Below are positions 19,774 to 28,379 of a DNA stretch of 64,000 nucleotides, one piece after another. The notes beneath the pieces were generated by a model. That model saw only the letters and a list, made by a program, of their open reading frames with translations. It made no database searches and had not been told where the DNA came from. Within the stretch, counting starts at the first letter, position 1, and each line of letters starts with the position of its first letter. The stretch lies in the NCBI GenBank assembly GCA_963728445.1, contig CAVSJO010000004.1, positions 564,116-628,115 on the forward strand, in the 5' to 3' direction. The position numbers and the translations under genes were made by a program. This stretch comes from CAVSJO01 sp963728445 (lineage in GTDB: Bacteria; Gemmatimonadota; Gemmatimonadetes; Longimicrobiales; RSA9).

Positions 19774-20837
19774 GACTCCTTCTCCTCTTCGGCCGACTCG
19801 GCCATCTCCGCCTCTTCCGCCGCAGAGCTGTCCAGCATGTACAGGTCGCCGTCCTCACCCTCTTCGAGCTGGATGCCGAAGTGCAGCTCGTGCTGCGAGA
19901 GGAACTGCTGGATCTCCTCCAGCGACTTCACGCCGAAGTTCTCGATGTCCAGCATCTCGTCCTCGGACTTCTGCACCAGGTCCCCGAGGGTGATGATGTT
20001 CTCCTTCTTCAGCGAATTGACCGAACGGACCGACAGCTCCGCAAGGTCGTCGATGTTCTTCCGGAACAGGTCGCCCAGCGCCTCGGGCACACGCACCGCA
20101 CCCGGAACCGGCGCCGACGAACGGCCCGGCTCGCTGAAGCGCAGCATGTACTCGAGATGACGCCGCGCCAGCTCGGCGCCGTACGCCACCGCCTCGTCGG
20201 GCGACATGCTCCCGTTCGTCTCCACGAGGATCGTCAGCCGGTCGAAGTCCGTGCGCTGACCCACGCGCGTCTCCTCGACCGTGAAATTGGCCCGCAGCAC
20301 GGGGTTGTAGATCGAGTCCACGCGCACCAGGTCCACCGGCGCCTCCTTCGGCAGCTCGTGCTGCTCTGCCTGCACGAAGCCCCGCCCCCGATTCACGTGC
20401 AGGCTCACGTTGACCTCGCGGTCGTCCTGCAGCGTGAACAGGTGGTGGTCCGGGTTGATGATCGCCACCATGCCGGGCCGATCGATCATCCGGGCCGTCA
20501 CCGGGCCCGCCTTCTCCGCGCGCAGCTCCAGGACCGCCTCGTCCGTCCCTTCCTCCAGCGCGAGGACCAGCGTCTTCAGATTCTGGATGATCTGGTGCAC
20601 GTCTTCCACGACGCCCGCGACGGTCTGGTGCTCGTGCACCACTCCGTCCATCCGGAAGCCCCACACCGCTGCGCCCGGCAACGACGACAGCAGGATGCGG
20701 CGCACCGAATTGCCCAGCGTCTGCCCGAATCCCCGCTCCAGCGGCGTGATGACGAACTGGGCCGTCTGCTCGTCGTCCGAGCGCTCGACCACTTCCACCC
20801 GCTGGGGCAGCACCAAACCGGTGAGATCTAGCTCCAC
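19770..20837 (-). CDS. rpoA: RNA polymerase subunit alpha
   Basis: 355 aa from a GTG start at 20837. The N-terminal dimerisation domain contains FVITPLERGFGQTLGNSVRRILLSSLPGAAV and RGRGFVQAE; the C-terminal domain (about 255-325) contains the LAELSVRSVNSLKKENI helix-hairpin-helix region that contacts UP elements and activators. A Glu/Ser-rich tail of about 30 residues extends beyond the usual end. The upstream frame is open, but this start aligns with the family and follows GGAGGAGA. Normal position between rpsD and rplQ. Confidence 0.96.
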   Translation of the reverse strand: MELDLTGLVLPQRVEVVERSDDEQTAQFVITPLERGFGQTLGNSVRRILLSSLPGAAVWGFRMDGVVHEHQTVAGVVEDVHQIIQNLKTLVLALEEGTDEAVLELRAEKAGPVTARMIDRPGMVAIINPDHHLFTLQDDREVNVSLHVNRGRGFVQAEQHELPKEAPVDLVRVDSIYNPVLRANFTVEETRVGQRTDFDRLTILVETNGSMSPDEAVAYGAELARRHLEYMLRFSEPGRSSAPVPGAVRVPEALGDLFRKNIDDLAELSVRSVNSLKKENIITLGDLVQKSEDEMLDIENFGVKSLEEIQQFLSQHELHFGIQLEEGEDGDLYMLDSSAAEEAEMAESAEEEKES

Positions 20838-20884
20838 GGTATCTCCTCCCCGGCTCGCGGCCGGTTCCGATCGTGCGATTCCGA

Positions 20885-21520
20885 TTACTTCGAGTACAGC
20901 TCGACGATGAGCTGCTCCTGGACAGCCAGCGGGATGTCCGTACGCGCCGGCGTCTCCAGCACCCGCCCCGTCCGCGACGACTCGTCCACCGCCAGCCACT
21001 TCACCGTGTCCGGCCGCGTCTTCGACTCCAGCGACGCCGCGACCGGAAGCATGTCCTTCGACTTCTCCCGGATCCGGACCTCGTCGCCCGCGCTCACGGC
21101 GTGGCTCGGAATGTCCATCCGACGGCCGTTCACCTCCACGTGGCCGTGACACACGATCTGCCGGGCCTGCGCCCGGCTCGCCGCGAATCCGAGCCGATAG
21201 ACGATGTTGTCCAGACGGGACTCCAGCGCCACGAGCAGGTTCCCACCCGTCATGCCCGGCTGGTGCGCCGCGTCGTCGAAGAGGTTCTTGAAGTACTTCT
21301 CGGAGACGCCGTAGATCCGCTTCACCTTCTGCTTCTCGCGGAGCTGCAGCGCATAGTCGGAGGTCTTGCGGCGGCGCGCCTGCGCCGCCCCGTGCTGCCC
21401 TGGAGGATAGTTCCGACGCTCCACCGGACACTTGTCCGTGAAGCACTTCGTCCCCTTCAGGAACAGCTTCTGGCCTTCCCGGCGGCACAGCCGGCAGACC
21501 GGTCCCGTGTGTCGAGCCAC
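20885..21520 (-). CDS. rpsD: 30S ribosomal protein S4
   Basis: 211 aa with the N-terminal MARHTGPVCRLCRREGQKLFLKG cysteine-containing block, the KQKVKRIYGVSEKYFKNLF segment and the S4 RNA-binding domain (SRLDNIVYRLGFAASRAQARQ, HGHVEVNGRRMDIPSHAV). S4 nucleates 30S assembly and represses the alpha operon in E. coli. The 103-bp gap to rpsK upstream is the largest inside this block and could hold an S4-related signal, but none was recognised. Confidence 0.97.
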   Translation of the reverse strand: MARHTGPVCRLCRREGQKLFLKGTKCFTDKCPVERRNYPPGQHGAAQARRRKTSDYALQLREKQKVKRIYGVSEKYFKNLFDDAAHQPGMTGGNLLVALESRLDNIVYRLGFAASRAQARQIVCHGHVEVNGRRMDIPSHAVSAGDEVRIREKSKDMLPVAASLESKTRPDTVKWLAVDESSRTGRVLETPARTDIPLAVQEQLIVELYSK

Positions 21521-21623
21521 GTACCGTCTTCTCCTGATTCGGAGTTCATTTCTGTTCGCCCCGCATCGCGTCCTCCCGCCCGACGGTGGTGCGGTTTACA
21601 CCCGCGAGGCTCTCTCCTGCGTC

Positions 21624-22016
21624 CTACACCCGCCGCTTCTTCGGCGGCCGGCAGCCGTTGTGGGGGATCGGCGTCACGTCCTTGATGGACTTCACGCTCA
21701 GGCCCGCGGCCGCCAGTGCCTGGATCGCCGGCTCCCGCCCGCTCCCCGGACCCTGCACCTCCACGTGCACCCGCTTCATCCCCATCTGCACCGCCTCACG
21801 CCCGCACTGCTCCGCCGCGACCGTCGCGGCGAACGGCGTCGACTTCTTCGATCCCTTGAAGCCCGCCTTCCCGGCGCTGCCCCAGACCACCACGTTCCCC
21901 TGCATGTCGCTGATCGTGATCAGCGTGTTGTTGAACGTCGCCTGGATGTGCGCCACGCCCTCGGCGTCGACGTGCTTGCGAGCGCGCTTGACACGGCCCT
22001 TCTTCGGATTCGCCAT
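21624..22016 (-). CDS. rpsK: 30S ribosomal protein S11
   Basis: 130 aa. The core NTLITISDMQGNVVVWGSAGKAGFKGSKK and GREPAIQALAAAGLSVKSIKDVTPIPHNGCRPPKKRRV ending are universal S11 features; S11 forms part of the 30S platform near the mRNA exit. The N-terminus is basic. It is 43 bp from rpsM and 103 bp from rpsD. Confidence 0.97.
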   Translation of the reverse strand: MANPKKGRVKRARKHVDAEGVAHIQATFNNTLITISDMQGNVVVWGSAGKAGFKGSKKSTPFAATVAAEQCGREAVQMGMKRVHVEVQGPGSGREPAIQALAAAGLSVKSIKDVTPIPHNGCRPPKKRRV

Positions 22017-22059
22017 CGATTCCGTCGGTTCCGGGTTGCCTCAGATCCACACCGCGCCG

Positions 22060-22440
22060 CTACTTCCGCGGCGCCTTCTTCTTGCCCGCGATCGCCCGGC
22101 GCGCACCCTTGTGCGTGCGCGCATTCGTATGCGTCCGCTGACCGCGAACCGGCAGCCCGCGGCGGTGGCGCAGCCCGCGATAGCACCCGATGTCCATGAG
22201 CCGCTTGATGTTCATGGACACCTCGGTGCGCAGCGCTCCCTCCACCTTGTACTGATTCTCGATCACCCGGCGCAGCCGGTTGACCTCGTCGTCCGACAGC
22301 TCGTGCACCCGTCGGTCCGGGTCCACGCCCGTCGTCTTCAGGATCTTGCGCGCCGTCGAGTCCCCCACCCCGAAGATGTAGGTGAGGGCCACCTCGATGC
22401 GCTTGTTGCGCGGAAGATCCACGCCTGCGATACGCGCCAT
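22060..22440 (-). CDS. rpsM: 30S ribosomal protein S13
   Basis: 126 aa beginning MARIAGVDLPRNKRIEVALTYI, with GVGDSTARKIL and GCYRGLRHRRGLPVRGQRTHTNART. The lysine-rich C-terminal tail that reaches the P-site tRNA is present. Seven bases separate it from rpmJ. S13 bridges the 30S head to L5 in the 50S subunit. Confidence 0.97.
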   Translation of the reverse strand: MARIAGVDLPRNKRIEVALTYIFGVGDSTARKILKTTGVDPDRRVHELSDDEVNRLRRVIENQYKVEGALRTEVSMNIKRLMDIGCYRGLRHRRGLPVRGQRTHTNARTHKGARRAIAGKKKAPRK

Positions 22441-22447
22441 GTCTTGC

Positions 22448-22564
22448 CTACCCCTGCCGCTGCTTGTGTCGCGGGTTGCGCTTGCAGATCACGCGAACGA
22501 CACCGCGGCGACGGATCACCTTGCAGTGCTCGCAGATCGGCTTGACGCTGCTCCGAACCTTCAT
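22448..22564 (-). CDS. rpmJ: 50S ribosomal protein L36
   Basis: 38 aa, the zinc-binding L36 form with C11, C14, C27 and H33 (MKVRSSVKPICEHC, RNPRHKQRQG). The ATG at 22564 has AAGGA seven bases upstream. A longer frame is open to 22630, but those codons overlap the -10 and -35 boxes and do not match L36. It is the first gene after a strong internal promoter, and infA, often next to it, is absent. Confidence 0.95.
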   Translation of the reverse strand: MKVRSSVKPICEHCKVIRRRGVVRVICKRNPRHKQRQG

Positions 22565-22601
22565 GACCGGATCCTTGCCCGAGTTTACCGAACAGCTTTT
22601 C

Positions 22602-22630
22602 AATATATCAGGATCACCGGGGTCGTTCAA
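22602..22630 (-). promoter_or_regulatory. Strong internal promoter upstream of rpmJ (alpha-operon promoter)
   Basis: On the minus strand TTGAAC (22625-22630), a 17-nt spacer and TATATT (22602-22607) form a near-consensus sigma70-type promoter in the 99-bp gap between map and rpmJ. The predicted leader is about 30 nt. The A/T-rich box stands out in this GC-rich region. It would allow rpmJ-rpsM-rpsK-rpsD-rpoA-rplQ and rpmB to be transcribed independently of the str promoter 16 kb upstream. Confidence 0.75.
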
Positions 22631-22663
22631 GTCCGCCTCCCCGGCGACCTCCCGGCCGCTGCG

Positions 22664-23449
22664 CTACGCGGCCTGCCCGCCGCCTTCCGCGGCGGACGGC
22701 GCGGCGGTCAGCACGCGGGGCCCCGACTCCGTCACGGCGACGGTGTGCTCGAAGTGGGCGCTGGGCCGGTGGTCGGCCGTGACGACCGTCCAGCGGTCCG
22801 CGAGCGTGCGAACCTGGGGGCCGCCAGCATTGACCATGGGCTCGATGGCCAGGACCATACCGGGCCGGAGCCGGACGCCCTGTCCGGGCCGACCGAAGTT
22901 CGGCACCTGGGGATCCTCGTGGGGCTGACGGCCGATGCCGTGCCCGACGAGATCCCGCACGACGGCGAAGCCCTGGTCCTCGGCGTAGCGCTGGACGGCG
23001 CTGCCGATGTCCCCCACGTAGCCACCGGGACGGGCCTGCTCGATCCCGAGCCGGAGCGCCTCGCGGGTCGCGTCGAGGAGGCGCTCCACTTCGGCCTCCA
23101 CCTCGCCCAGGGGCAGTGTCACCGCGGCGTCGGAGAACCACCCCTCGAGCTCCACGCCGACGTCGACGCTCACGATGTCGCCCGCCTTCAGCTCCCGATC
23201 CGGCTTCGGGATCCCGTGGACGACCTCCTCGTTCACGGAGATGCACGCGCTCGCCGGGAAGCCGTACAGGCCCTTGAAGGCCGGCCGTGCGCCGGCGTGA
23301 TCGCGGATGAAGCCGTCCACGAACGCGTCGATGTCGCCTGTCGTGGCGCCCGGCTGGACGCGCTCCGGCAGGGCGTCGAAGAGGCGGCCGATGATGGCCC
23401 CCGAGCGTGCCATCGCGTCGATGGCGTCGGCGTCCTTGAGGGGGATCAT
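22664..23449 (-). CDS. map: Type I methionine aminopeptidase
   Basis: 261 aa. Removes the initiator methionine from new proteins. The five metal ligands are recognisable in VDVGVELEGWFSDAAVT (two Asp), GHGIGRQPHEDP (His), LAIEPMV (Glu) and FEHTVAVTESG (Glu). The short N-terminus lacking an SH3 or zinc extension is type Ia. Its ATG overlaps the adk stop by 4 nt. In many spc operons infA follows map; here the next gene is rpmJ. Confidence 0.96.
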   Translation of the reverse strand: MIPLKDADAIDAMARSGAIIGRLFDALPERVQPGATTGDIDAFVDGFIRDHAGARPAFKGLYGFPASACISVNEEVVHGIPKPDRELKAGDIVSVDVGVELEGWFSDAAVTLPLGEVEAEVERLLDATREALRLGIEQARPGGYVGDIGSAVQRYAEDQGFAVVRDLVGHGIGRQPHEDPQVPNFGRPGQGVRLRPGMVLAIEPMVNAGGPQVRTLADRWTVVTADHRPSAHFEHTVAVTESGPRVLTAAPSAAEGGGQAA

Positions 23450-24087
23450 CGCCCGATCGCCCGGCGCACGTCCGCGAAGACCTCCTCGACCGGCCGGTCC
23501 CCGTCCACCGTGTGGAAGGGGATGGTGCCGTCGCGGTAGTAGTCGATGAGCGGCTGCGTCTGCTCGCGGTATACCTCGAGGCGACGCCGGACGGTCGCCG
23601 CGTCGTCGTCCGCACGCTCGACGAGGGCGCCCCCGCAGCGGTCGCAGACGCCCGGCTCCTTCGGCGGCTCGAAGTAGATGTTGTAGACGGCGCCGCAGTC
23701 CGGGCAGCTCCGGCGCCCGCTGAGCCGCTTCACGAGCACGTCGTCCTCGACGTCGATGAAGAGCACGGCGTCGATGCGGTCGTCCAGCTCGTCCATGAGG
23801 CGGTCCAGGGCCCGTGCCTGCTCCAGCGTGCGCGGGAAGCCGTCGAAGACGTGGCCCGAAGCCGGCTCCTGCAGGACCTCGCGGACGAGGCCCAGGATGA
23901 CCGCGTCCGGCACCAGCTCACCCGCGTCCATGTAGCGCCGGGCCTCCTGGCCGAGGGCGGTTCCCCGGCGCACTGCGTCCCGGAGCAGATCCCCCGTGGA
24001 GATCCGGTCCAGGCCGGCCTCCGTTGCCAGGAGCTCGCCCTGCGTGCCCTTGCCGGCGCCCGGGGCGCCCAGAAGAATCAGATTCAT
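23446..24087 (-). CDS. adk: Adenylate kinase with zinc-binding lid
   Basis: 213 aa. Catalyses ATP + AMP to 2 ADP. The P-loop is GAPGAGKGTQG at 7-17, DGFPRT is at 82-87, and the long-form LID carries four cysteines, C128, C131, C148 and C151, as in Gram-positive and some other bacterial enzymes, replacing the hydrogen-bonded lid of E. coli. Length is typical. It lies 48 bp after secY and overlaps map by 4 nt. Confidence 0.97.
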   Translation of the reverse strand: MNLILLGAPGAGKGTQGELLATEAGLDRISTGDLLRDAVRRGTALGQEARRYMDAGELVPDAVILGLVREVLQEPASGHVFDGFPRTLEQARALDRLMDELDDRIDAVLFIDVEDDVLVKRLSGRRSCPDCGAVYNIYFEPPKEPGVCDRCGGALVERADDDAATVRRRLEVYREQTQPLIDYYRDGTIPFHTVDGDRPVEEVFADVRRAIGR

Positions 24088-24135
24088 TCCCCTCGATCCG
24101 GCGGAACCTCTCCCGGGCCGCCGCTCGTCTCGTGA

Positions 24136-25449
24136 CTACATGTAGCGCTGGCGACCGCGGAAGCGCACGCGGCCTTTCTTCATGAAGCCCTCGTAGTGCC
24201 GCAGCAGCATGTGCTGCTGCATCTGCTGCACGGTGTCGAGGGCGACGCCCACCACGATCAGCAGCGACGTGCCGCCGAAGAAGAAGGCGCGGATGTCGAA
24301 CCAGTCGAAGATCAGGAACGGCAGCAGCGCGATCGCCGCCAGATAGAACGAGCCCGGCAGGGTGATCTTGCTGAGGACCGAGTCGATGTATTCCGCGGTC
24401 CGCGCGCCCGGCTTCACGCCCGGGACGAAGGCGCCCTGCTTCTTCAGGTTCTCGGCCAGATCCACGGGATTGAAGATGATGGCCGTGTAGAAGTACGAGA
24501 AGAAGACGATGAGCACGGTGTAGGTCGTGTAGTAGACCCAGTTGTCCGGGCTGAAGAGCTGCGCCACGCCCTGGAGCCAGGGAATGTTGCTGAACGCCGC
24601 GATGGTTCCCGGCACCACGATGATGGACTGGGCGAAGATGATGGGCATCACGCCCGCCGAGTTGATGCGCAGCGGAATGAAGCTCTTCTGCCCCTCGCGG
24701 ATGCGGCCGCGCCCCATGACCTTGCGCGGGATCTGCACCGGGATCTTCCGGGCGGCCATGGTCATGGCCACGACGCCGGCGACGACGCCGATCATCACGG
24801 CGACGAGCACGATCAGCTTCAGCGGGCTGATGACGCCGGAGCTCACCTGCTCCCAGGTGCTGGCGACGCCGGCCGGAAAGCCGTCGATGATGGAGAAGAA
24901 GATGAGCAGCGACGCGCCGTTGCCGACGCCGCGCTCGGTGATCATCTCGCTCAGCCACATGACGAAGACGGCGCCCGTGGTCAGGATGAGGCACGTCGTG
25001 ATCAGGAAGCCGATGCCCGGCCGCGTCACGGCGCCCTGCATGCCCTGGAGGAAGACCGCGTAGCCGTAGCCCTGCCCGAGGGCCAGAGCAACGGTGGCGT
25101 AGCGCGTCCACTGCGTCAGCTTCTTGCGCCCGTCCTCGCCCTCCTTCTGCATCTTCTCGATGGTCGGGAAGACGGCCGCCAGCAGCTGGAACATGATGCT
25201 GGCGGAGATATAGGGCATGATGCCCAGAGCGAAGACGGTGGCCCGCTTGAGGGCGCCGCCGACGAACAGGTCGTAGACGCCGAAGAGCGTGCCCTGCAGC
25301 GCGCCGAACTGGGCGCGCAGCACCTCCACGTCGAGCGACGGCACCGTGATGTGGGCGCCGGTGCGGTAGACGAGCAGCGCCAGGAGCGTGAAGAGGATCT
25401 TGTTCTTCAGCTCCGGGATCCGAAACAGGTTCGGGATCGGATTGGCCAT
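24136..25449 (-). CDS. secY: Protein translocase channel subunit SecY
   Basis: 437 aa with about ten hydrophobic segments, the expected SecY topology. Diagnostic sequences are GIMPYISASIMFQLL, RYATVALALGQGYG, GNGASLLIFFSIIDGFP, a basic cytosolic loop RKIPVQIPRKVMGRGRIREG and INSAGVMPIIFAQSI. The C-terminal MKKGRVRFRGRQRYM is basic. The ATG at 25449 was chosen because the longer frame only adds an arginine/proline-rich stretch antisense to nothing conserved. It is the last gene of the spc group, 4 bp after rplO. Confidence 0.97.
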   Translation of the reverse strand: MANPIPNLFRIPELKNKILFTLLALLVYRTGAHITVPSLDVEVLRAQFGALQGTLFGVYDLFVGGALKRATVFALGIMPYISASIMFQLLAAVFPTIEKMQKEGEDGRKKLTQWTRYATVALALGQGYGYAVFLQGMQGAVTRPGIGFLITTCLILTTGAVFVMWLSEMITERGVGNGASLLIFFSIIDGFPAGVASTWEQVSSGVISPLKLIVLVAVMIGVVAGVVAMTMAARKIPVQIPRKVMGRGRIREGQKSFIPLRINSAGVMPIIFAQSIIVVPGTIAAFSNIPWLQGVAQLFSPDNWVYYTTYTVLIVFFSYFYTAIIFNPVDLAENLKKQGAFVPGVKPGARTAEYIDSVLSKITLPGSFYLAAIALLPFLIFDWFDIRAFFFGGTSLLIVVGVALDTVQQMQQHMLLRHYEGFMKKGRVRFRGRQRYM

Positions 25450-25453
25450 CGGC

Positions 25454-25990
25454 CTACGTCTCCGAGGCGTCCGAGGCCGCCTCGTTCTCGTCTTCCTGGG
25501 ACGCGACCTCGGCGGCCGCATCGTCGTCCTGGGCGCGGGCCTCGCCGCCGATGATCTCGACGGTGCCGCCGGCGGCCTCGATCTTCGCCCGCGCGCCCTT
25601 CGTCACGCCGTGTACGCGCACCGTGAGCTTCCGCTCCAGCTCCCCGTCCCCGAGGATCTTCACGGGCCGTCCGGCGTTCAGGCGTACCAGCCCGTGAGCG
25701 GCAAGCACCTCGGGCGTCACTTCGTCGCCCTCGATACGGTCGAGGTCCCGCACGTTCACCGTCTCCCACTCCGTCCGGAAGATGTTGGTGAAGCCACGCT
25801 TCGGGACGCGCCGCTGGATCGGCATCTGGCCGCCCTCGAACCACGGGCGGTGCGGCGTGCCGGTGCGGGCCTTGTGGCCCTTGTGGCCTCTGCCGCTCGT
25901 CTTGCCCCTGCCCGAGCCCGGCCCGCGGCCGAGTCGCTTGCCGCCGTCGACGATGCCGTCGGGGCGGTGCAGGTCATGGAGATCCGCCAT
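25454..25990 (-). CDS. rplO: 50S ribosomal protein L15
   Basis: 178 aa, longer than the usual 145-150. The N-terminal GRGPGSGRGKTSGRGHKGHKAR glycine/arginine region and GGQMPIQRRVPKRGFTN motif are typical of L15, as is the C-terminal VTKGARAKIEAAGGTVEII block. About 30 extra residues at the end form an acidic tail rich in D, E and A. The start directly follows the rpmD stop. Confidence 0.96.
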   Translation of the reverse strand: MADLHDLHRPDGIVDGGKRLGRGPGSGRGKTSGRGHKGHKARTGTPHRPWFEGGQMPIQRRVPKRGFTNIFRTEWETVNVRDLDRIEGDEVTPEVLAAHGLVRLNAGRPVKILGDGELERKLTVRVHGVTKGARAKIEAAGGTVEIIGGEARAQDDDAAAEVASQEDENEAASDASET

Positions 25991-26206
25991 CTACTCCTCG
26001 CCTCCCTCCAGCTCCTCGACTTCGACGAGGTGCTGGACCTGGAAGATCATACCGCGAATCGCCGGGACGTCGTCCCGGACCACCGTCGCCCGGGGCTTGC
26101 CCAGCCCCAGCGCGTCGAGCGTCGCCCGGTGCTTCGCAGGCCGCCCGATACGGCTGCGCACCTGCGTGATGCGCACGCGCCCGCCCGTCTTCTTCTTCTT
26201 CGCCAT
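25991..26206 (-). CDS. rpmD: 50S ribosomal protein L30
   Basis: 71 aa from the ATG at 26206 (MAKKKKTGGRVRITQVRS). The GRPAKHRATLDALGLGK segment and VVRDDVPAIRGMIFQVQHLVEVEE ending identify L30. A further upstream in-frame start exists but adds a stretch overlapping rpsE. An acidic ELEGGEE tail ends the protein. L30 is absent from some bacterial lineages, so its presence is mildly informative. Confidence 0.95.
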   Translation of the reverse strand: MAKKKKTGGRVRITQVRSRIGRPAKHRATLDALGLGKPRATVVRDDVPAIRGMIFQVQHLVEVEELEGGEE

Positions 26207-26207
26207 C

Positions 26208-26729
26208 CTACACCCCCAGCTGCTCGACGGAGATGCCACGCTCCCGGGCTGCCTGTTCCGGCGTCACCAGGCTGGTCAGTCCTTCGATCGTCGCCCGGGC
26301 GACATTCACGGGGTTGTTCGACCCCAGGCACTTCGTCAGCACGTCCGTCACGCCGGCGGCCTCGAGGACCGCCCGCACCGCACCGCCGGCGATCACGCCC
26401 GTACCCGGCGCAGCCGGCTTCAGGAGCACGTGAGCGGCGCCCTGACGCCCCACGATCTCGTGGGGGATCGTGCCGTCCCGCAGCGGGATCTCCACCATGC
26501 TGCGGCGCGCGTGCTCCAGACCCTTGCGGATCGCTTCCGCGACCTCGTTCGCCTTGCCGATCGAGATGCCGACCTTGCCTGCCTTGTCGCCCACGGCCAC
26601 CAGCGCCGTGAACGAGAAGCGCCGGCCGCCCTTCACGACCTTCGCCACGCGATTCACGTGGATCACGTTCTCCACCAGATCGGCGTCGCCCCGACCGCGC
26701 CGGCCGCCGCCTCGGTTGTCTCTCGCCAT
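26208..26729 (-). CDS. rpsE: 30S ribosomal protein S5
   Basis: 173 aa. The double-stranded RNA-binding domain starts at LVENVIHVNRVAKVVKGGRRFSFTALVAVGD, the conserved GKANEVAEAIRKGLEHARR and C-terminal GVIAGGAVRAVLEAAGVTDVLTK follow. S5 lies by the mRNA entry channel and helps decoding accuracy. Only one base separates its stop from the rpmD start. Confidence 0.97.
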   Translation of the reverse strand: MARDNRGGGRRGRGDADLVENVIHVNRVAKVVKGGRRFSFTALVAVGDKAGKVGISIGKANEVAEAIRKGLEHARRSMVEIPLRDGTIPHEIVGRQGAAHVLLKPAAPGTGVIAGGAVRAVLEAAGVTDVLTKCLGSNNPVNVARATIEGLTSLVTPEQAARERGISVEQLGV

Positions 26730-26761
26730 CGTCTATGCTCCTTGCCAGTGCGTGCGCGCGC

Positions 26762-27145
26762 TCAGAACTCCAGGCCCCCTTCGCGCGCGCCCTCGGCGAA
26801 CGCGGCGATACGCCCGTGATAGATGTAGCCGCCCCGGTCGAAGACCACCCGCTTGATTCCGGCGGCCAGCGCCCGCTCGGCGAGCAGCTTCCCGGCGGCA
26901 CGGCTCAGGTCGGTCTTGCTCGCGCCGTCCTCGCCTTCCCGCAGGGACCGTACGTCCGGGGCCAGCGACGAGATCCCGAGCAGCACCCGGCCCTCGATGT
27001 CGTTGACGATCTGCCCCTGGATGTTCTTGCTCGAGCGGTGCACCGCGAGGCGCGGACGCTCGGCCGTCCCGTAGATCTTGTTGCGAACCCGGCGGTGCCG
27101 CCGCTGGCGACGTCGCTCTCGCTCCTGGGTCTTGCTCATGGCCAT
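26762..27145 (-). CDS. rplR: 50S ribosomal protein L18
   Basis: 127 aa. A basic N-terminus (RERRRQRRHRRVRNKIYGT) binds 5S rRNA, followed by RPRLAVHRSSKNIQGQIV and the ending VVFDRGGYIYHGRIAAFAEGAREGGLEF, all L18 hallmarks. A second in-frame ATG two codons in (MSKTQ) could be the true start. Confidence 0.96.
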   Translation of the reverse strand: MAMSKTQERERRRQRRHRRVRNKIYGTAERPRLAVHRSSKNIQGQIVNDIEGRVLLGISSLAPDVRSLREGEDGASKTDLSRAAGKLLAERALAAGIKRVVFDRGGYIYHGRIAAFAEGAREGGLEF

Positions 27146-27163
27146 CGTTCTTCCCCCGGCGCC

Positions 27164-27703
27164 TTACTTGGCGCCCGTCTTGCCGGCCTTGCGCCGGACC
27201 TGCTCGCCCTGATACCGGATGCCCTTGCCCTTGTACGGCTCCGGCGGCCGAACCGACCGGATCTCCGCGGCCAGCTGACCCACCTGCTGCTTGTCGATCC
27301 CCTCGACGACGATCTGCGTCGGCGCCGGGGTCGAGAACGTGATCCCCGTCGGTTCCGGGATCTCGACCGGATGGGAGTAGCCGACGGTCAGGACGAGGGA
27401 CTTCCCCTTCTTCTCGGCGCGGTAGCCGACGCCCACCAGCTCCAGCCCCTTGCGGAAGCCGCTCGTGACGCCCTCGACCATGTTCGCCAGGAGCGCCCGC
27501 GTCAGCCCGTGCAGCGCACGCACCGACGCGGTCTCGTTCGGCCGCTCCACGACCACCTGTCCGTCCTCCTGCCGGATGCTGAGCTCCGACCGGAACTCCT
27601 GCGTGAGCTCCCCCTTCGGGCCCTTGACCCGGACGCGGGAGCCGTCGATGGCGACCTCGACCCCCTTCGGGATCTCGATCGGCTTCTTTCCGATACGCGA
27701 CAT
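27164..27703 (-). CDS. rplF: 50S ribosomal protein L6
   Basis: 179 aa, starting MSRIGKKPIEIPKGVEV at 27703. Two L6 repeats are seen, the second with GYSHPVEIPEPTGITF and the terminal VRPPEPYKGKGIRYQGEQVRRKAGKTG, which contacts the sarcin-ricin loop region. The frame is open upstream across the rpsH gap, but the conserved start and AAGGAGAACG ribosome-binding site fix this ATG. Confidence 0.97.
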   Translation of the reverse strand: MSRIGKKPIEIPKGVEVAIDGSRVRVKGPKGELTQEFRSELSIRQEDGQVVVERPNETASVRALHGLTRALLANMVEGVTSGFRKGLELVGVGYRAEKKGKSLVLTVGYSHPVEIPEPTGITFSTPAPTQIVVEGIDKQQVGQLAAEIRSVRPPEPYKGKGIRYQGEQVRRKAGKTGAK

Positions 27704-27719
27704 CGTCGTTCTCCTTGCG

Positions 27720-28112
27720 CTACCAGACCAGGGCGAGCAGCTCGCCGCCGACATTGTGGCCGCGGGCTTCCCGATCCGTCATGACGCCGCGGGACGTGGA
27801 CAGGATCGCGATCCCCAGTCCGTTGCGGACGCGCGGGATGTCCGACACGCCGACGTAGCGGCGACGGCCCGGGCGCGAAACCCGCTTCAGGTCCCGGATG
27901 ACCGGCCGGTCCTGGTAGTACTTCAGATAGAGCCGCAGCACGCCGTGACGCCCGTCGTCCAGGACCTTGTAGTCGTGGACGAAGTGGCTGTCCCGGAGGA
28001 TGCGGGCGATTTCGACCTTGAGCTTCGAGACCGGCATGTCCACCCGCTTGTGGCCGGCACGGCCGGCGTTCCGAATGCGGGCGAGCATGTCGGAAATGGG
28101 ATCCGTCATCAT
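27720..28112 (-). CDS. rpsH: 30S ribosomal protein S8
   Basis: 130 aa, with TDPISDMLARIRNAG and the C-terminal STSRGVMTDREARGHNVGGELLALVW. S8 binds helix 21 of 16S rRNA and represses the spc operon in E. coli through a structure near rplE; no obvious copy was identified here. Two consecutive ATG codons occur at the start, so the first residue is uncertain by one. Confidence 0.97.
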   Translation of the reverse strand: MMTDPISDMLARIRNAGRAGHKRVDMPVSKLKVEIARILRDSHFVHDYKVLDDGRHGVLRLYLKYYQDRPVIRDLKRVSRPGRRRYVGVSDIPRVRNGLGIAILSTSRGVMTDREARGHNVGGELLALVW

Positions 28113-28179
28113 CGGTGCATCGTCTCCTATAGTATCCGGCCCGGTGGCCGGACTTGTAGGAAGTGGAGGGGCCGGCGGA

Positions 28180-28365
28180 CTACCAGCTGGCCTTCCGAAC
28201 TCCCGGAATCTCCCCGTTCAGCGCCATCTGCCGGAAACAGATCCGGCACAGGCCGAACTTGCGCAGGTACGCCCGTGGGCGGCCACAGCGCTGGCAGCGG
28301 TTGTTCTTCCGAACCGGAAACTTCGGCTCGCGCTTCGACTTCTCGATCTGTGACTTCTTTGCCAT
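28180..28365 (-). CDS. rpsN: 30S ribosomal protein S14, zinc-binding (type Z)
   Basis: 61 aa with C24, C27, C40 and C43 forming the zinc knuckle (NNRCQRCGRP, GLCRICFR) and the conserved end MALNGEIPGVRKASW. The zinc-free long paralogue is not present in the window. Gap to rpsH is 67 bp and to rplE 14 bp. Confidence 0.97.
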   Translation of the reverse strand: MAKKSQIEKSKREPKFPVRKNNRCQRCGRPRAYLRKFGLCRICFRQMALNGEIPGVRKASW

Positions 28366-28379
28366 GTCTATCGCCTCTC

